Below, piece by piece: positions 31,561 to 40,475 of a stretch of 64,000 bases of DNA. Each line of letters starts with the position of its first letter. Position 1 is the stretch's first letter. Source of the DNA: DASXRA01 sp036502575 (GTDB lineage Bacteria; Actinomycetota; Actinomycetes; Mycobacteriales; Jatrophihabitantaceae); contig DASXYL010000007.1 of the NCBI GenBank assembly GCA_036502575.1, forward strand, positions 19,858-83,857, read 5' to 3'. The notes beneath the pieces were generated by a model. That model was not told the origin of the DNA. It did no database searches and saw only the letters and a list, made by a program, of their open reading frames with translations. The translations under genes and the position numbers were made by a program.

Positions 31561-32791
31561 GCAAGTATCCGTGCTGGCGTCGGCGGTGGCTGCCGTGACG
31601 CTGATTGCGGGCTGCGCGTCCAAGAGCGGCGGTTCGGCGTCGGCCCCGACAGGGGGCTCGTCGAGTAAGCAACTGGTGATCGGCGCATCGGTGTCGCTGA
31701 CCGGAGATTTCTCCGACTCCGGCAAGGCGGTGCAACGCGGCTACCAACTGTGGGCCGACACGGTGAACGCCAAGGGCGGCATCCTGGGCCGAAAGGTTCA
31801 GCTGAAGATCGTGAATGACGCGTCCAGTCCGACCCAGGTCGTGACGAACTATCAGAACTTGATCAACAAGGATCACGTCGACTTGACGTTCGGGCCGTTC
31901 TCGACGTTGTTGACGATTCCGGCCTCCCAGGTGGCCAAGCGTTACGGCTACGCGTTCCTGGCTCCGGCCGGCGGGGGTCCCAAGGTGTTCGCGCAGAAGC
32001 TGAACAACTTCTTCTTCGTCCAGCCCGCGCCCACGACCCAATCCGGTGACGTGTTCGCGGCCTACATTCTCGGCCTGCCGGCCGATCAACGTCCGAAGAC
32101 CGCCGCATACGCCGAACTCGACGACCCGTTCGCGGCACCGATCGCAGAGAACATCCGGCAGAAGTTCGAAGCGGCCGGCATCCGCACGGTCTACAAGCAG
32201 GTGTATCCATCCGAGACGGCTGATCTGTCCCCGGTGATGGGCGCCATCGCTGCGAAGCATCCGGACGTCGTCGTCGGCGGAACCCAGAACGAGGATGCCT
32301 ACGCCCAGGTCAAGAGCCTGGTTCAGCTCAAGTTCAGCCCCAAGTTCATGTTCCAGTCCAATGGCGCCAACTCGCCGCTGGAGTTCCCGGACAAGGTCGG
32401 TCGGGCAAACACCAACGGCATCATCTCCGCGGCTGACTGGTTCCCGGGTTCGACTGCCGCAGGAAGCGTCGATTTCACCGCCGCCTACATCAAGAAGTAC
32501 GGCGGGACCGCGCAGAGTGTCGACGACAGTAGTGCCGAGGCTTACGCCACCGGTCAGCTGATCGAGGCGGTCGCGGCGAAGACCGGCAAGATCGACAATG
32601 CGACGATCATCAGCTCGCTGCACTCCGGCAGCTGGCCGACGCTGCTGGGCAACCTGTCGTGGTCGTCAGACGGCTCGCCCAACGGAGAGTTCAACCTCGT
32701 GCAGTGGCAGCAGGGCAAGTTGGTGCCCATCTACCCGTCGTCGGTGGCCCAGGCATCGCCGGTCGCCCCGAAGCCGAACTGGGGCGGGTGA
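31538..32791 (+). CDS. ABC transporter substrate-binding lipoprotein (LivK-like)
   Basis: 417 residues from ATG 31538 with GGGAGAGG upstream. Signal peptide with lipobox (Leu-Ile-Ala-Gly-Cys), then a Ser/Gly-rich linker and a type I periplasmic binding fold: Ile-Gly-Ala-Ser-Val-Ser-Leu-Thr-Gly-Asp-Phe-Ser, Gly-Gly-Ile-Leu-Gly-Arg-Lys-Val, Asp-Asp. These are typical of the branched-chain amino acid/amide (HAAT) family. It is the first gene of the operon; the ligand is not deducible, and the enzymes downstream argue for a substrate other than simple amino acids. Confidence 0.9.
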   Translation: MTNRNRLWQVSVLASAVAAVTLIAGCASKSGGSASAPTGGSSSKQLVIGASVSLTGDFSDSGKAVQRGYQLWADTVNAKGGILGRKVQLKIVNDASSPTQVVTNYQNLINKDHVDLTFGPFSTLLTIPASQVAKRYGYAFLAPAGGGPKVFAQKLNNFFFVQPAPTTQSGDVFAAYILGLPADQRPKTAAYAELDDPFAAPIAENIRQKFEAAGIRTVYKQVYPSETADLSPVMGAIAAKHPDVVVGGTQNEDAYAQVKSLVQLKFSPKFMFQSNGANSPLEFPDKVGRANTNGIISAADWFPGSTAAGSVDFTAAYIKKYGGTAQSVDDSSAEAYATGQLIEAVAAKTGKIDNATIISSLHSGSWPTLLGNLSWSSDGSPNGEFNLVQWQQGKLVPIYPSSVAQASPVAPKPNWGG

Positions 32792-32797
32792 TCGCCG

Positions 32798-33676
32798 GTG
32801 CACGCACTGATCCAGGGCATCATCCTGGGTGTATTGACCGCAGGCGTCTACGCGCTCATGGCCTCTGGCCAGACGCTGATCTTCGGGATCATGAAAGTGG
32901 TGAACCTGGCGCAGGGCGCCATGGTGATCCTCGGCGCCTACCTCGCCTACCAGCTGTTCACCTCGTTCGGGATCGACCCGTTCCTGGCCATCCCGATCAC
33001 CACCGTGATCCTCTTCGTGATCGGCGTCGTCGTCCAGCTGCTCTTCCTCCGGCCGCTGCGTAAGGACGACAGGTCGGAGCTGAGCTTGCTCGTGACGTTC
33101 GCCGTGGCGTTGCTGCTCGAAGGCATCATGAGCGTCAGTTGGAGCACCAATGACCGCAGCATCAACACTAGCTACGCGAACTCGAGCTGGACCGTGTTCG
33201 GGTACCAGATCACGCTGGTCCGGCTCTATGCGTTCATCCTCTCGCTCGTCGCGCTGGGGCTCCTGTACCTGCTGCTGAATCGCACCCGATTCGGCCGCGC
33301 TATTCGCGCGAGCGTGCAGAACCCCGAGTCGGCGACGTTGCTGGGCGTCGAGTCCGAGCGCGTGTCGGCGATCGGCTTCGGCCTCGGCGCAGCCACCGCC
33401 GCCGCTGCCGGGTCGGTGTACGGCCTGCTCTACCCGTTCAACTCCGGAAGTCACTACGACCTGATCTCCCGGTTGCTGTCGATCGTCATCCTGGGCGGCC
33501 TGGGCAGTGTGGGAGGGGCTGTGGTCGGGGCACTGGTGATCTCGGTTTCGTCGGCAGTCGTCGCGTCCGCGATCTCGCCGATCTGGTCGGAGATGACCTT
33601 CTTCATCGTGCTGCTGCTGGTCCTGCTCGTGCGGCCACGCGGATTGTTCGGTACGGCGGCTCGAGGAGCGCTATGA
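32798..33676 (+). CDS. LivH-type ABC permease
   Basis: 292 residues, GTG start seven bases after the previous stop. About eight hydrophobic helices; hallmark Gly-Gln-Thr-Leu-Ile-Phe-Gly-Ile-Met-Lys-Val-Val-Asn-Leu-Ala-Gln-Gly near the start and the Gly-Gly-Leu-Gly-Ser-Val-Gly-Gly-Ala loop near 225-235 that contacts the ATPases. Its stop overlaps the next start by 4 bp. Confidence 0.9.
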   Translation: MHALIQGIILGVLTAGVYALMASGQTLIFGIMKVVNLAQGAMVILGAYLAYQLFTSFGIDPFLAIPITTVILFVIGVVVQLLFLRPLRKDDRSELSLLVTFAVALLLEGIMSVSWSTNDRSINTSYANSSWTVFGYQITLVRLYAFILSLVALGLLYLLLNRTRFGRAIRASVQNPESATLLGVESERVSAIGFGLGAATAAAAGSVYGLLYPFNSGSHYDLISRLLSIVILGGLGSVGGAVVGALVISVSSAVVASAISPIWSEMTFFIVLLLVLLVRPRGLFGTAARGAL

Positions 33677-34755
33677 CGTCACTTCGCGGAATCGGCCAAG
33701 CGCGCGCCGCGGTGTTCTTCGGCGTGCTGGCCATGCTGCCCGAATTCAACCTGGCCCACTGGGTGCTCAACATGCTGGTGTTCACGCTGATGTACGCGGT
33801 GATGTCGAGCGCTTGGAACCTGCTCGGCGGGTTCGCGGGCTACCCGTCCCTCGGGCACGCCGCGTTCTTCGGCGTCGGTGCGTACGCGGTCACGTTGTGG
33901 TTCCAGCATCACGGGATCCACAGTGGCTATGAGCCGTTCCTGCTGCTGCCGGCGATCGGGATCGGTGCAGCCCTGGTCGGGCTGCCTGTCGCGGCGATCG
34001 CCATGCGAACCCGCTCGGACGTGTTCGCGATCGTGACGATCACGCTGCTGTTCGTCGCGCAGACGCTGGCCTTCAACCTGCGCAGCCTGACCGGGGGCGC
34101 GCAAGGTGCGTCGATCGCCGCGGCGCCGTTCTCGGCAGCGACCTACGAGCGTCCGTTCTACGACGTCCTGGTAATCCTCCTGGCCGTGGCGATGGGGCTG
34201 ACGTGGGCGAGCATGCGCTCGAAGGTCGGGCTCTCGCTGGCCGCCGTCCGGGCCGACGAGGACAAGGCGGCCGGCATCGGAGTCCGGGTGCAGGCGGTCA
34301 AGCTACTCGCGTTCTGTGTCAGCGTCGGCCTGACCGCGATGGTCGGCGCCGTATGGGCCTACTACGAGGGCTTCATCTATCCGCAATTCGCGATCGATCC
34401 GTTGATCACCATCGCGATCGTGCTGATGACCTTCCTCGGCGGCCGGGCGACGTTGTGGGGGCCGGTGATCGGTGCCTTCATCCTCGAGCTCGCGCAGCAG
34501 TACCTGGCCTACAGCCTTGGCGGTAGCCAGTTCTACCTGATCGCGTACGCGCTGGTCTTCCTCGTGGTCATGCTGCTGATGCCGCGCGGCATCGTGCCGT
34601 CGATCCAGGAACGGCTGAGGCACCGTCGACGCCGGCGGGTAGTTGACGCGCCGAGCGCTGCCGGCGGTACGTCACCGCCGGCTCGCATCGAGGCCGCATC
34701 CACGGCGCGGACTTCGCTCACCGCTCAGCTCACCGTGAAGGGGGAGCGCGCATGA
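33673..34755 (+). CDS. LivM-type ABC permease
   Basis: 360 residues. Multiple membrane helices with the family signature Ser-Ala-Trp-Asn-Leu-Leu-Gly-Gly-Phe-Ala-Gly-Tyr-Pro-Ser-Leu-Gly-His near residue 40 and the cytoplasmic Gly-Gly-Arg-Ala-Thr-Leu-Trp-Gly-Pro-Val near 255-265. The extra basic, Pro/Ala-rich tail of about 50 residues after the last helix is longer than usual. Overlaps the ATPase start by 4 bp. Confidence 0.9.
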   Translation: MTSLRGIGQARAAVFFGVLAMLPEFNLAHWVLNMLVFTLMYAVMSSAWNLLGGFAGYPSLGHAAFFGVGAYAVTLWFQHHGIHSGYEPFLLLPAIGIGAALVGLPVAAIAMRTRSDVFAIVTITLLFVAQTLAFNLRSLTGGAQGASIAAAPFSAATYERPFYDVLVILLAVAMGLTWASMRSKVGLSLAAVRADEDKAAGIGVRVQAVKLLAFCVSVGLTAMVGAVWAYYEGFIYPQFAIDPLITIAIVLMTFLGGRATLWGPVIGAFILELAQQYLAYSLGGSQFYLIAYALVFLVVMLLMPRGIVPSIQERLRHRRRRRVVDAPSAAGGTSPPARIEAASTARTSLTAQLTVKGERA

Positions 34756-35483
34756 GTGCACTGCTGGAGGTCGCGAACCTCTCGCGCAGCTTCGGTGCCG
34801 TCAAAGCAGTCCAGGACGCCTCGCTCACCGTTGAGAGCAACTCGATCAGTGCCCTGATCGGACCGAACGGTTCAGGCAAGACGACCATGTTCAACCTCAT
34901 CACCGGGTACCTGCCGGCCGAGTCCGGAAAGGTCCGGTTCGACGGGCACGACGTGACCGGCGCCAAGCCGGCTGTCCTCTACCGCCGCGGTCTGTCCCGA
35001 ACGTTTCAGCAGGCTCGGGTGTTCGGCCACCTCACCGTCCAGGAAAACCTCGTCGTCGCGGGTGGTTTCAGCTGGGCTCAGCTGTTCGGTCGCCGAGTCG
35101 GGCACCACGATCGCGAACGCGCCGGTGAACTGTTGGACGAGTTCCGGCTGAGCCACGTGGCAGATCTCTACGCGTCTGAACTGTCCTACGGCCAACGCAA
35201 GTTGCTGGAGTTCGCGGCCGTACTGATGAGCCGGCCGAAGCTGGTGATGCTCGACGAGCCGACCGCCGGCGTGAACCCGGTGATGATCGAGACGATGGAG
35301 CAGCACATCCGTCAGCTGCACGCGGCGGGCATCACGTTCCTCATCGTCGAGCACGACATGAATTTCGTCATGCGGCTGTGCGATCCCGTCGTCGTCCTGG
35401 ACCAGGGCCAGGAGATCTTCACCGGACCGCCGGATGCCGTGCAGAGCAATCCCGCCGTCCTCGACGCCTACCTGGGGGCGTGA
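34752..35483 (+). CDS. LivG-type ABC ATPase
   Basis: 243 residues. Walker A Gly-Pro-Asn-Gly-Ser-Gly-Lys-Thr near residue 37, Q-loop region with Arg-Thr-Phe-Gln-Gln-Ala-Arg-Val-Phe, ABC signature Leu-Ser-Tyr-Gly-Gln-Arg-Lys-Leu, Walker B Val-Met-Leu-Asp-Glu-Pro-Thr-Ala-Gly-Val, and switch His in Glu-His-Asp-Met. Couples ATP hydrolysis to import. Its stop shares a base with the next ATG. Confidence 0.92.
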   Translation: MSALLEVANLSRSFGAVKAVQDASLTVESNSISALIGPNGSGKTTMFNLITGYLPAESGKVRFDGHDVTGAKPAVLYRRGLSRTFQQARVFGHLTVQENLVVAGGFSWAQLFGRRVGHHDRERAGELLDEFRLSHVADLYASELSYGQRKLLEFAAVLMSRPKLVMLDEPTAGVNPVMIETMEQHIRQLHAAGITFLIVEHDMNFVMRLCDPVVVLDQGQEIFTGPPDAVQSNPAVLDAYLGA

Positions 35484-36244
35484 TGAGCGGAGCGATCCTC
35501 GTGTTGCGTTCCGTTGTCGCCGGATACGGAGCAGGCGACATCCTCAAGGGGGTCGACCTGGAGATACAGCCTGGAACTGTCACCTGTCTCATAGGACCGA
35601 ACGGGGCCGGTAAGAGCACGGTGCTGAAGTGCGTCAGCGGCCTGCTGCGCCCCCGCCAGGGAACGGTCAGCTATCGGGGCGAGCTGATCGATCAGCTCAG
35701 CACCCGCAAACGACTCGTGCGGGGGATCGTGCACGTCCCACAGGACCGGAGCCTGTTTGCCGGGATGACGGTGTGGGACAACCTGCTGATGGGTGGCTAC
35801 GCCATGGCCGACCAGAAGCGGGTCCGGCAACGCGTTGAGCAGGCGGCCGATGCCTTTCCGATCTGCCGGCAGCGCGCCCATGATCACGCGGGGTCGCTTT
35901 CGGGGGGCGAGCAGAAGCAGGTCGAGTTGGCCAGGACTCTGGTCCTCGACCCAGGGCTCGTACTGCTCGACGAACCCTCGATCGGACTCGACCCCAAGTC
36001 CCGCACCCAGGTCTTTGCCAGCATCCGTCGCCTGGCCCAGCAGGGCATCACCGTGTTGGTCGTCGAGCAGAACGCGCGCAGCGGGCTCGCGGCGTCCGAC
36101 GTCGGGGCTGTGCTCGAGACCGGCGTCGTCCGGCTCGTTGACACCGGCGCCAATTTGCTGACCAACCCCGACGTGGCGCGTCTGTATCTAGGTGGACACG
36201 TCACGTCAGCGGCATCCGCCGCCGCACCGGCGTCCGGGCACTGA
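35483..36244 (+). CDS. LivF-type ABC ATPase
   Basis: 253 residues from ATG 35483 (TGATG overlap with the previous stop). Walker A Gly-Pro-Asn-Gly-Ala-Gly-Lys-Ser, signature Leu-Ser-Gly-Gly-Glu-Gln-Lys-Gln, Walker B Val-Leu-Leu-Asp-Glu-Pro-Ser-Ile-Gly-Leu, Val-Glu-Gln-Asn switch. Second nucleotide-binding subunit of the HAAT transporter. Confidence 0.92.
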   Translation: MSGAILVLRSVVAGYGAGDILKGVDLEIQPGTVTCLIGPNGAGKSTVLKCVSGLLRPRQGTVSYRGELIDQLSTRKRLVRGIVHVPQDRSLFAGMTVWDNLLMGGYAMADQKRVRQRVEQAADAFPICRQRAHDHAGSLSGGEQKQVELARTLVLDPGLVLLDEPSIGLDPKSRTQVFASIRRLAQQGITVLVVEQNARSGLAASDVGAVLETGVVRLVDTGANLLTNPDVARLYLGGHVTSAASAAAPASGH

Positions 36245-36267
36245 GATCGCACTACCGAAGGAGACAC

Positions 36268-37221
36268 ATGACCACACCTCGCGCCCGCGTCGGCTGGATC
36301 GGAACCGGCCGCATGGGCTTCGCGCTCGCGAGCCGGCTCCTCGACGCCGGCCACGACGTGGCGGTCTACAACCGGACCCGGTCGAAGGCTGAACCCCTCG
36401 CCGAGCGCGGGGCGAAGGTAGTCGATACGCCGATGGACCTTGCCGACCGCGACGTCGTCTTCATCATGGTCGCCGGTTCGGCCGACTTGGCCGAGGTGAC
36501 ATCGGGTGACGGCGGCTTGCTGACGCATCCCGACGCGGTCCCACGAATCGTGGTGGACTCCTCAACGGTCTCGTCCGCCGCTTCTGCCGAAGCACGGAAG
36601 AAGGCTGACGCTCGCGGCGCGCAGTTCCTGGCCGCTCCGGTCAGCGGAAATCCGAAGGTGGTGCGCGCCGGAAAGCTCACGCTTGCTGTGTCCGGTCCCC
36701 GGGACGCCTTCGACCAGGTTGAGGAGCTGCTGGCGGTTCTCGGCCGGGGCGTCACCTACGTCGGCGAGGACGAGGTGGCTCGGCTGGTGAAGATCTGCCA
36801 CAACGTCTTCCTCGGGGTAGTGATCCAGTCGCTGACCGAGATCACGCTGCTGGCCGAGCGTGGCGGCACGACGCGCGCCGCGTTTCTGGAGTTCCTCAAC
36901 GACTCGGTGATGGGGTCGACGTTCACCCGGTACAAGACACCGGCCCTGGTGAACCTCGACTTCGAGCCGACGTTCACGATGCCCTTGCTCAGCAAGGACT
37001 TCGACCTGGCCCACGACGCAGCGCACGAGCTGGCCGTGCCGATGCCATTGGCGGCAGCGGCGGCCCAGCTCGTGGCCTCCGCGGTGGGTGCGGGGCATCG
37101 GGACCTGGACTTCGCGGCCCTCATTCTGGAGCAGGCGCGGCGGTCGGGTATGACGCTAACGGCGGAGAACGTCGAGGTCGACGACGGTTTGACCGCCACG
37201 CGCCCAGCGGTGGAGAGCTGA
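36268..37221 (+). CDS. 3-hydroxyisobutyrate dehydrogenase-family NAD(P) oxidoreductase
   Basis: 317 residues; GGAG seven bases before the ATG. N-terminal Rossmann fold Gly-Trp-Ile-Gly-Thr-Gly-Arg-Met-Gly with Tyr-Asn-Arg-Thr (Arg suggests NADP). Substrate motif Ala-Pro-Val-Ser-Gly-Asn-Pro (family: DxPVSGG), and catalytic Lys in Val-Lys-Ile-Cys-His-Asn (family: KxxxN). The C-terminal all-helical domain has the Lys-Asp-Phe-Asp-Leu motif. It likely oxidises a 3-hydroxyacid or reduces its semialdehyde. Part of the LacI-controlled operon. Confidence 0.85.
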   Translation: MTTPRARVGWIGTGRMGFALASRLLDAGHDVAVYNRTRSKAEPLAERGAKVVDTPMDLADRDVVFIMVAGSADLAEVTSGDGGLLTHPDAVPRIVVDSSTVSSAASAEARKKADARGAQFLAAPVSGNPKVVRAGKLTLAVSGPRDAFDQVEELLAVLGRGVTYVGEDEVARLVKICHNVFLGVVIQSLTEITLLAERGGTTRAAFLEFLNDSVMGSTFTRYKTPALVNLDFEPTFTMPLLSKDFDLAHDAAHELAVPMPLAAAAAQLVASAVGAGHRDLDFAALILEQARRSGMTLTAENVEVDDGLTATRPAVES

Positions 37222-37224
37222 GAC

Positions 37225-38469
37225 ATGAGCGGCGCCCGACCGATGGCCGCCCCTGGGCACATGGGGGTCGATTTCGAGCAGCGCGTGGACTTCGAGCGGC
37301 TGCGCCGGTATCGGCTCGACCGGGCGCGCGCCGTCCTGCAGGCGAGTGAATGCGGCGCGTTGCTGCTGTTCGACTTCTACAACATCCGCTACACCACGCA
37401 GACGTGGATCGGCGGCGCCCTCGGCGACAAGATGACGCGCTACGCGCTGCTCACCCGCGCCGGTGAACCGATGCTGTGGGACTTCGGCTCCGCGGCCCGG
37501 CACCATCGGCTGTACTCGCCGTGGCTGCAGCCGGAGAACTGCCACGCCGGCATGCTCGGCTTGCGGGGAGCCATCGCGCCATCGGCCGGCCTGATGGAGT
37601 CAGCGGTGCGGCAGATCAAGCAGCTGCTCACCGACGCCGGTGTCGCTGATGCGCCGGTGGGTGTCGACATCGTCGAGCCGGCCTTCCTGTTCGAGATGCA
37701 GCGTCAGGGGCTGAACGTCGTCGACGCGCAGCAGCTCATGCTCGACGCCAGGGTGATCAAGTCGTCGGACGAGATCATGCTGCTGACCCAGGCCGCGGCC
37801 ATGGTCGACGGCGTCTACCAGGACATCGTGGAGGCCCTCAAGCCCGGAATCCGGGAGAACGAGATCGTCGCTCTCGCGAACAAGCGGCTCTACGAGATGG
37901 GCTCGGACCAGGTGGAGGCGATCAACGCGGTCAGCGGCGAGCGGTGCAACCCGCACCCGCACAACTTCTCCGACCGGCTCATCCGCCCGGGTGACCAGGC
38001 GTTCTTCGACATCATCCACTCGTTCAACGGCTACCGGACGTGCTACTACCGCACGTTCAGCGTCGGCAGCGCGACCGCCAGCCAGCGCGACGCCTACACC
38101 AGAGCCCGGCAATGGATGGATGCGGCGATCGAGGCCGTGAAGCCAGGCGTGGGGACCGACCAGATCGCCGCCGTCTGGCCGCGCGCGGAGGATTTCGGCT
38201 TCGCCAGCGAGATGGACGCCTTCGGGCTGCAGTTCGGCCACGGCCTGGGGCTCGGGCTGCACGAGCGACCGATCATTTCGCGCCTGAACAGCATGACCGA
38301 ACCCGTGGAACTTCGTGCCGGCATGGTGTTCGCGCTCGAGACGTACTGCCCGGCCTCCGACGGGTTCTCGGCTGCCCGCATCGAGGAGGAGGTCGTGGTC
38401 ACCGAGGACGGCCCACGCATCCTGACCCTCTTTCCCGCACAGGACCTCGTCATCGCCAATGCGTACTGA
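37225..38469 (+). CDS. M24 (pita-bread) hydrolase with one metal ligand replaced
   Basis: 414 residues. N-terminal creatinase-like domain, then a pita-bread domain. Asp262 (Phe-Phe-Asp-Ile-Ile) is present, but the canonical second Asp eleven positions on is Cys273 (Gly-Tyr-Arg-Thr-Cys-Tyr-Tyr-Arg-Thr-Phe). The His (Phe-Gly-His-Gly-Leu-Gly-Leu), Glu (Leu-Glu-Thr) and Glu (Ile-Glu-Glu-Glu) follow as normal. Standard M24 enzymes (Xaa-Pro peptidases, creatinase, ectoine hydrolase, DddP) use two metals or none. A Cys variant hints at a single-metal or metal-free lyase/hydrolase. Its substrate is probably the compound imported by the ABC system. Confidence 0.85.
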   Translation: MSGARPMAAPGHMGVDFEQRVDFERLRRYRLDRARAVLQASECGALLLFDFYNIRYTTQTWIGGALGDKMTRYALLTRAGEPMLWDFGSAARHHRLYSPWLQPENCHAGMLGLRGAIAPSAGLMESAVRQIKQLLTDAGVADAPVGVDIVEPAFLFEMQRQGLNVVDAQQLMLDARVIKSSDEIMLLTQAAAMVDGVYQDIVEALKPGIRENEIVALANKRLYEMGSDQVEAINAVSGERCNPHPHNFSDRLIRPGDQAFFDIIHSFNGYRTCYYRTFSVGSATASQRDAYTRARQWMDAAIEAVKPGVGTDQIAAVWPRAEDFGFASEMDAFGLQFGHGLGLGLHERPIISRLNSMTEPVELRAGMVFALETYCPASDGFSAARIEEEVVVTEDGPRILTLFPAQDLVIANAY

Positions 38470-38490
38470 GAAACGGAAGGCAGTCAGTTC

Positions 38491-39951
38491 GTGACGACAC
38501 TCCACTTCGACCTCCTGGGCGAGGTCCCGACCGACCTGCACATCGCTGGCAAGGACGTGCCGGCTCAGGACGGCGGGCGCTTCGACGTGCTGGATCCGGC
38601 GACCGGCGAGCTGATCGCGAGCGTCGCCGACGGCGGGGAGACGGACGCACTAGCCGCTGTGGACGCCGCAGACAGCGCAGCGTCCGGGTGGGCGGCCACC
38701 GCACCGCGCGAACGGGCCGAAATCCTGCGTCGTGCGTTCGACTTGATGACCCGTCAGGCCGAGGACTACGCCCGGCTGATCTCGCTCGAGAACGGGAAGG
38801 CACTGCCCGACGCCCGCGGGGAGGTGGCCTACGCCGCCGAATTCTTCCGCTGGTACTCCGAGGAGGCGGTCCGCGTCGACGGGTCGCTCACGACCGCGCC
38901 GTCGGGGGCCAACCGCATCGTGGTCATGCACCAGCCCGTCGGTGTCTGCGTACTCGTCACACCGTGGAACTTCCCCGCTGCCATGGCCACCCGCAAGATG
39001 GGACCGGCACTCGCAGCCGGATGCACCATGGTGCTCAAGCCCGCGAGCGACACCCCACTTACCGCACTCGCCATGGCGGCGACTCTGGAAGCGGCGGGGG
39101 TTCCACCCGGCGTCGTGAACGTCGTGCCCAGCCGCCGATCGGGAGCCACGGTGTCCGTGATGCTGCACGACCCACGGGTGCGCAAACTGTCCTTCACCGG
39201 CTCGACCGAGGTCGGACGGATCCTGCTGCGTGAAGCCGCCGACCAGGTGATCAACACGTCGATGGAGCTCGGCGGCAACGCGCCGTTCCTCGTGTTCGCC
39301 GACGCCGACCTGGACGCGGCGGTGGACGGGGCGATGATCGCCAAGATGCGCAACGCAGGTGAGGCCTGCACGGCGGCGAATCGCTTCTACGTCGAGTCGT
39401 CCGTTGCGGACGAGTTCGGCAGTCGGCTCGCGCAGCGGATGGCGCAGCTGTCCGTTGGTCCGGGGAGCGTCGAGACGAATCAGGTCGGTCCGTTGATCAA
39501 CGCCGAGGCGGTCGCGAAGGTCGAGGGCCTCGTCACCGATGCCGTGTCGCGGGGAGCGCGCACTCTGGTCGGCGCGACCCGTCCGGAGCGTCCCGGGTTC
39601 TACTACGACCCGACCGTGCTCATCGACGTGTCGACGGATGCCGACATCCTGTCCGAGGAGATCTTCGGCCCGGTCGCCCCCATCGTCCGATTCGACGCCG
39701 AACAGGACGCGATCCGGCTGGCGAACGCCACGGAGTACGGCCTCGTCGCGTACGTCTACACCGACGACCTCGCCCGCGGACTTCGGGTGAGCGAGCAGTT
39801 GGAGACGGGCATGGTGGGGCTGAACCGTGGGCTGGTGTCGGACCCGGCCGCACCCTTCGGGGGGGTCAAGCAGAGCGGCATCGGGCGCGAAGGCGGCCAC
39901 GAGGGCATCCTGGACTACCTGGAATCGAAGTACATCGCGGTGCAGTGGTGA
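38491..39951 (+). CDS. NAD(P)-dependent aldehyde dehydrogenase (succinate-semialdehyde type)
   Basis: 486 residues, GTG start 21 bp after the previous stop. Full ALDH layout: Thr-Pro-Trp-Asn-Phe-Pro, Lys-Pro-Ala-Ser-Asp-Thr-Pro, Phe-Thr-Gly-Ser-Thr-Glu-Val-Gly, general base in Met-Glu-Leu-Gly-Gly-Asn, nucleophile in Gly-Glu-Ala-Cys-Thr-Ala-Ala, and Glu-Ile-Phe-Gly-Pro. It resembles the GabD/succinate-semialdehyde group most. It probably oxidises the semialdehyde produced by the neighbouring dehydrogenase (inference). Confidence 0.88.
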   Translation: MTTLHFDLLGEVPTDLHIAGKDVPAQDGGRFDVLDPATGELIASVADGGETDALAAVDAADSAASGWAATAPRERAEILRRAFDLMTRQAEDYARLISLENGKALPDARGEVAYAAEFFRWYSEEAVRVDGSLTTAPSGANRIVVMHQPVGVCVLVTPWNFPAAMATRKMGPALAAGCTMVLKPASDTPLTALAMAATLEAAGVPPGVVNVVPSRRSGATVSVMLHDPRVRKLSFTGSTEVGRILLREAADQVINTSMELGGNAPFLVFADADLDAAVDGAMIAKMRNAGEACTAANRFYVESSVADEFGSRLAQRMAQLSVGPGSVETNQVGPLINAEAVAKVEGLVTDAVSRGARTLVGATRPERPGFYYDPTVLIDVSTDADILSEEIFGPVAPIVRFDAEQDAIRLANATEYGLVAYVYTDDLARGLRVSEQLETGMVGLNRGLVSDPAAPFGGVKQSGIGREGGHEGILDYLESKYIAVQW

Positions 39952-40475
39952 GCGCAGGCGGAGTCCCCGGCCTGACCGGGGTTGACCACATCGGCTTCAC
40001 GGTGCCCGATCTTGACCAGGCGCATCGCTTCCTGGTCGACGTGATCGGCTGCGAATACATGTACTCCCTCGGCCCGTTTCACCACCACGACACCGACTGG
40101 ATGCGCGAGCACCTCAACGTCGACCCCCGAACCGTCATGGAACAACTGCACTTCTACCGCTGCGGCGGCCAGGCGATCTTCGAGGTCTTCCAGTACTCCG
40201 CGCCGCAGCAGGGCAACTCGGTGCCGTGCAACAGCGACGTCGGCGGTCACCACGTGGCGCTGTACGTCGACGACCTCGACGCCGCGGTGGCTTATCTGCG
40301 CGAGTGCGGCGTGACGCTACTGGGTGACCCGACGGTCAGTACCGGACCGAGTGCGGGGCAGCGCTGGGTGTACTTCCTCGCGCCCTGGGGCATGCAGTGG
40401 GAGCTCGTGTCCTATCCCGACGGTAAGGCGTTCGACCGTGAGCGGTTGACCGCGACAGGGACGGAGGGGCCGTGA
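39948..40475 (+). CDS. VOC/glyoxalase-fold protein
   Basis: 175 residues; GTG 39948 overlaps the ALDH stop (a GTG at 39945 is equally possible). Two beta-alpha-beta-beta-beta halves: Val-Asp-His-Ile-Gly-Phe-Thr-Val with Asp-Leu-Asp-Gln-Ala, and His-His-Val-Ala-Leu-Tyr-Val-Asp-Asp-Leu-Asp. The first-half His, second-half His and the Glu of Trp-Glu-Leu-Val are possible metal ligands. Probably an isomerase, lyase or dioxygenase acting on an intermediate of the pathway. Confidence 0.8.
   Translation: MSAGGVPGLTGVDHIGFTVPDLDQAHRFLVDVIGCEYMYSLGPFHHHDTDWMREHLNVDPRTVMEQLHFYRCGGQAIFEVFQYSAPQQGNSVPCNSDVGGHHVALYVDDLDAAVAYLRECGVTLLGDPTVSTGPSAGQRWVYFLAPWGMQWELVSYPDGKAFDRERLTATGTEGP

Noticed and set aside
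37225..38469. Calling the M24 protein a DMSP lyase (DddP)
   Set aside because: The fold is shared, but one metal ligand is changed and no DMSP-pathway genes are near, so a specific name is not justified.
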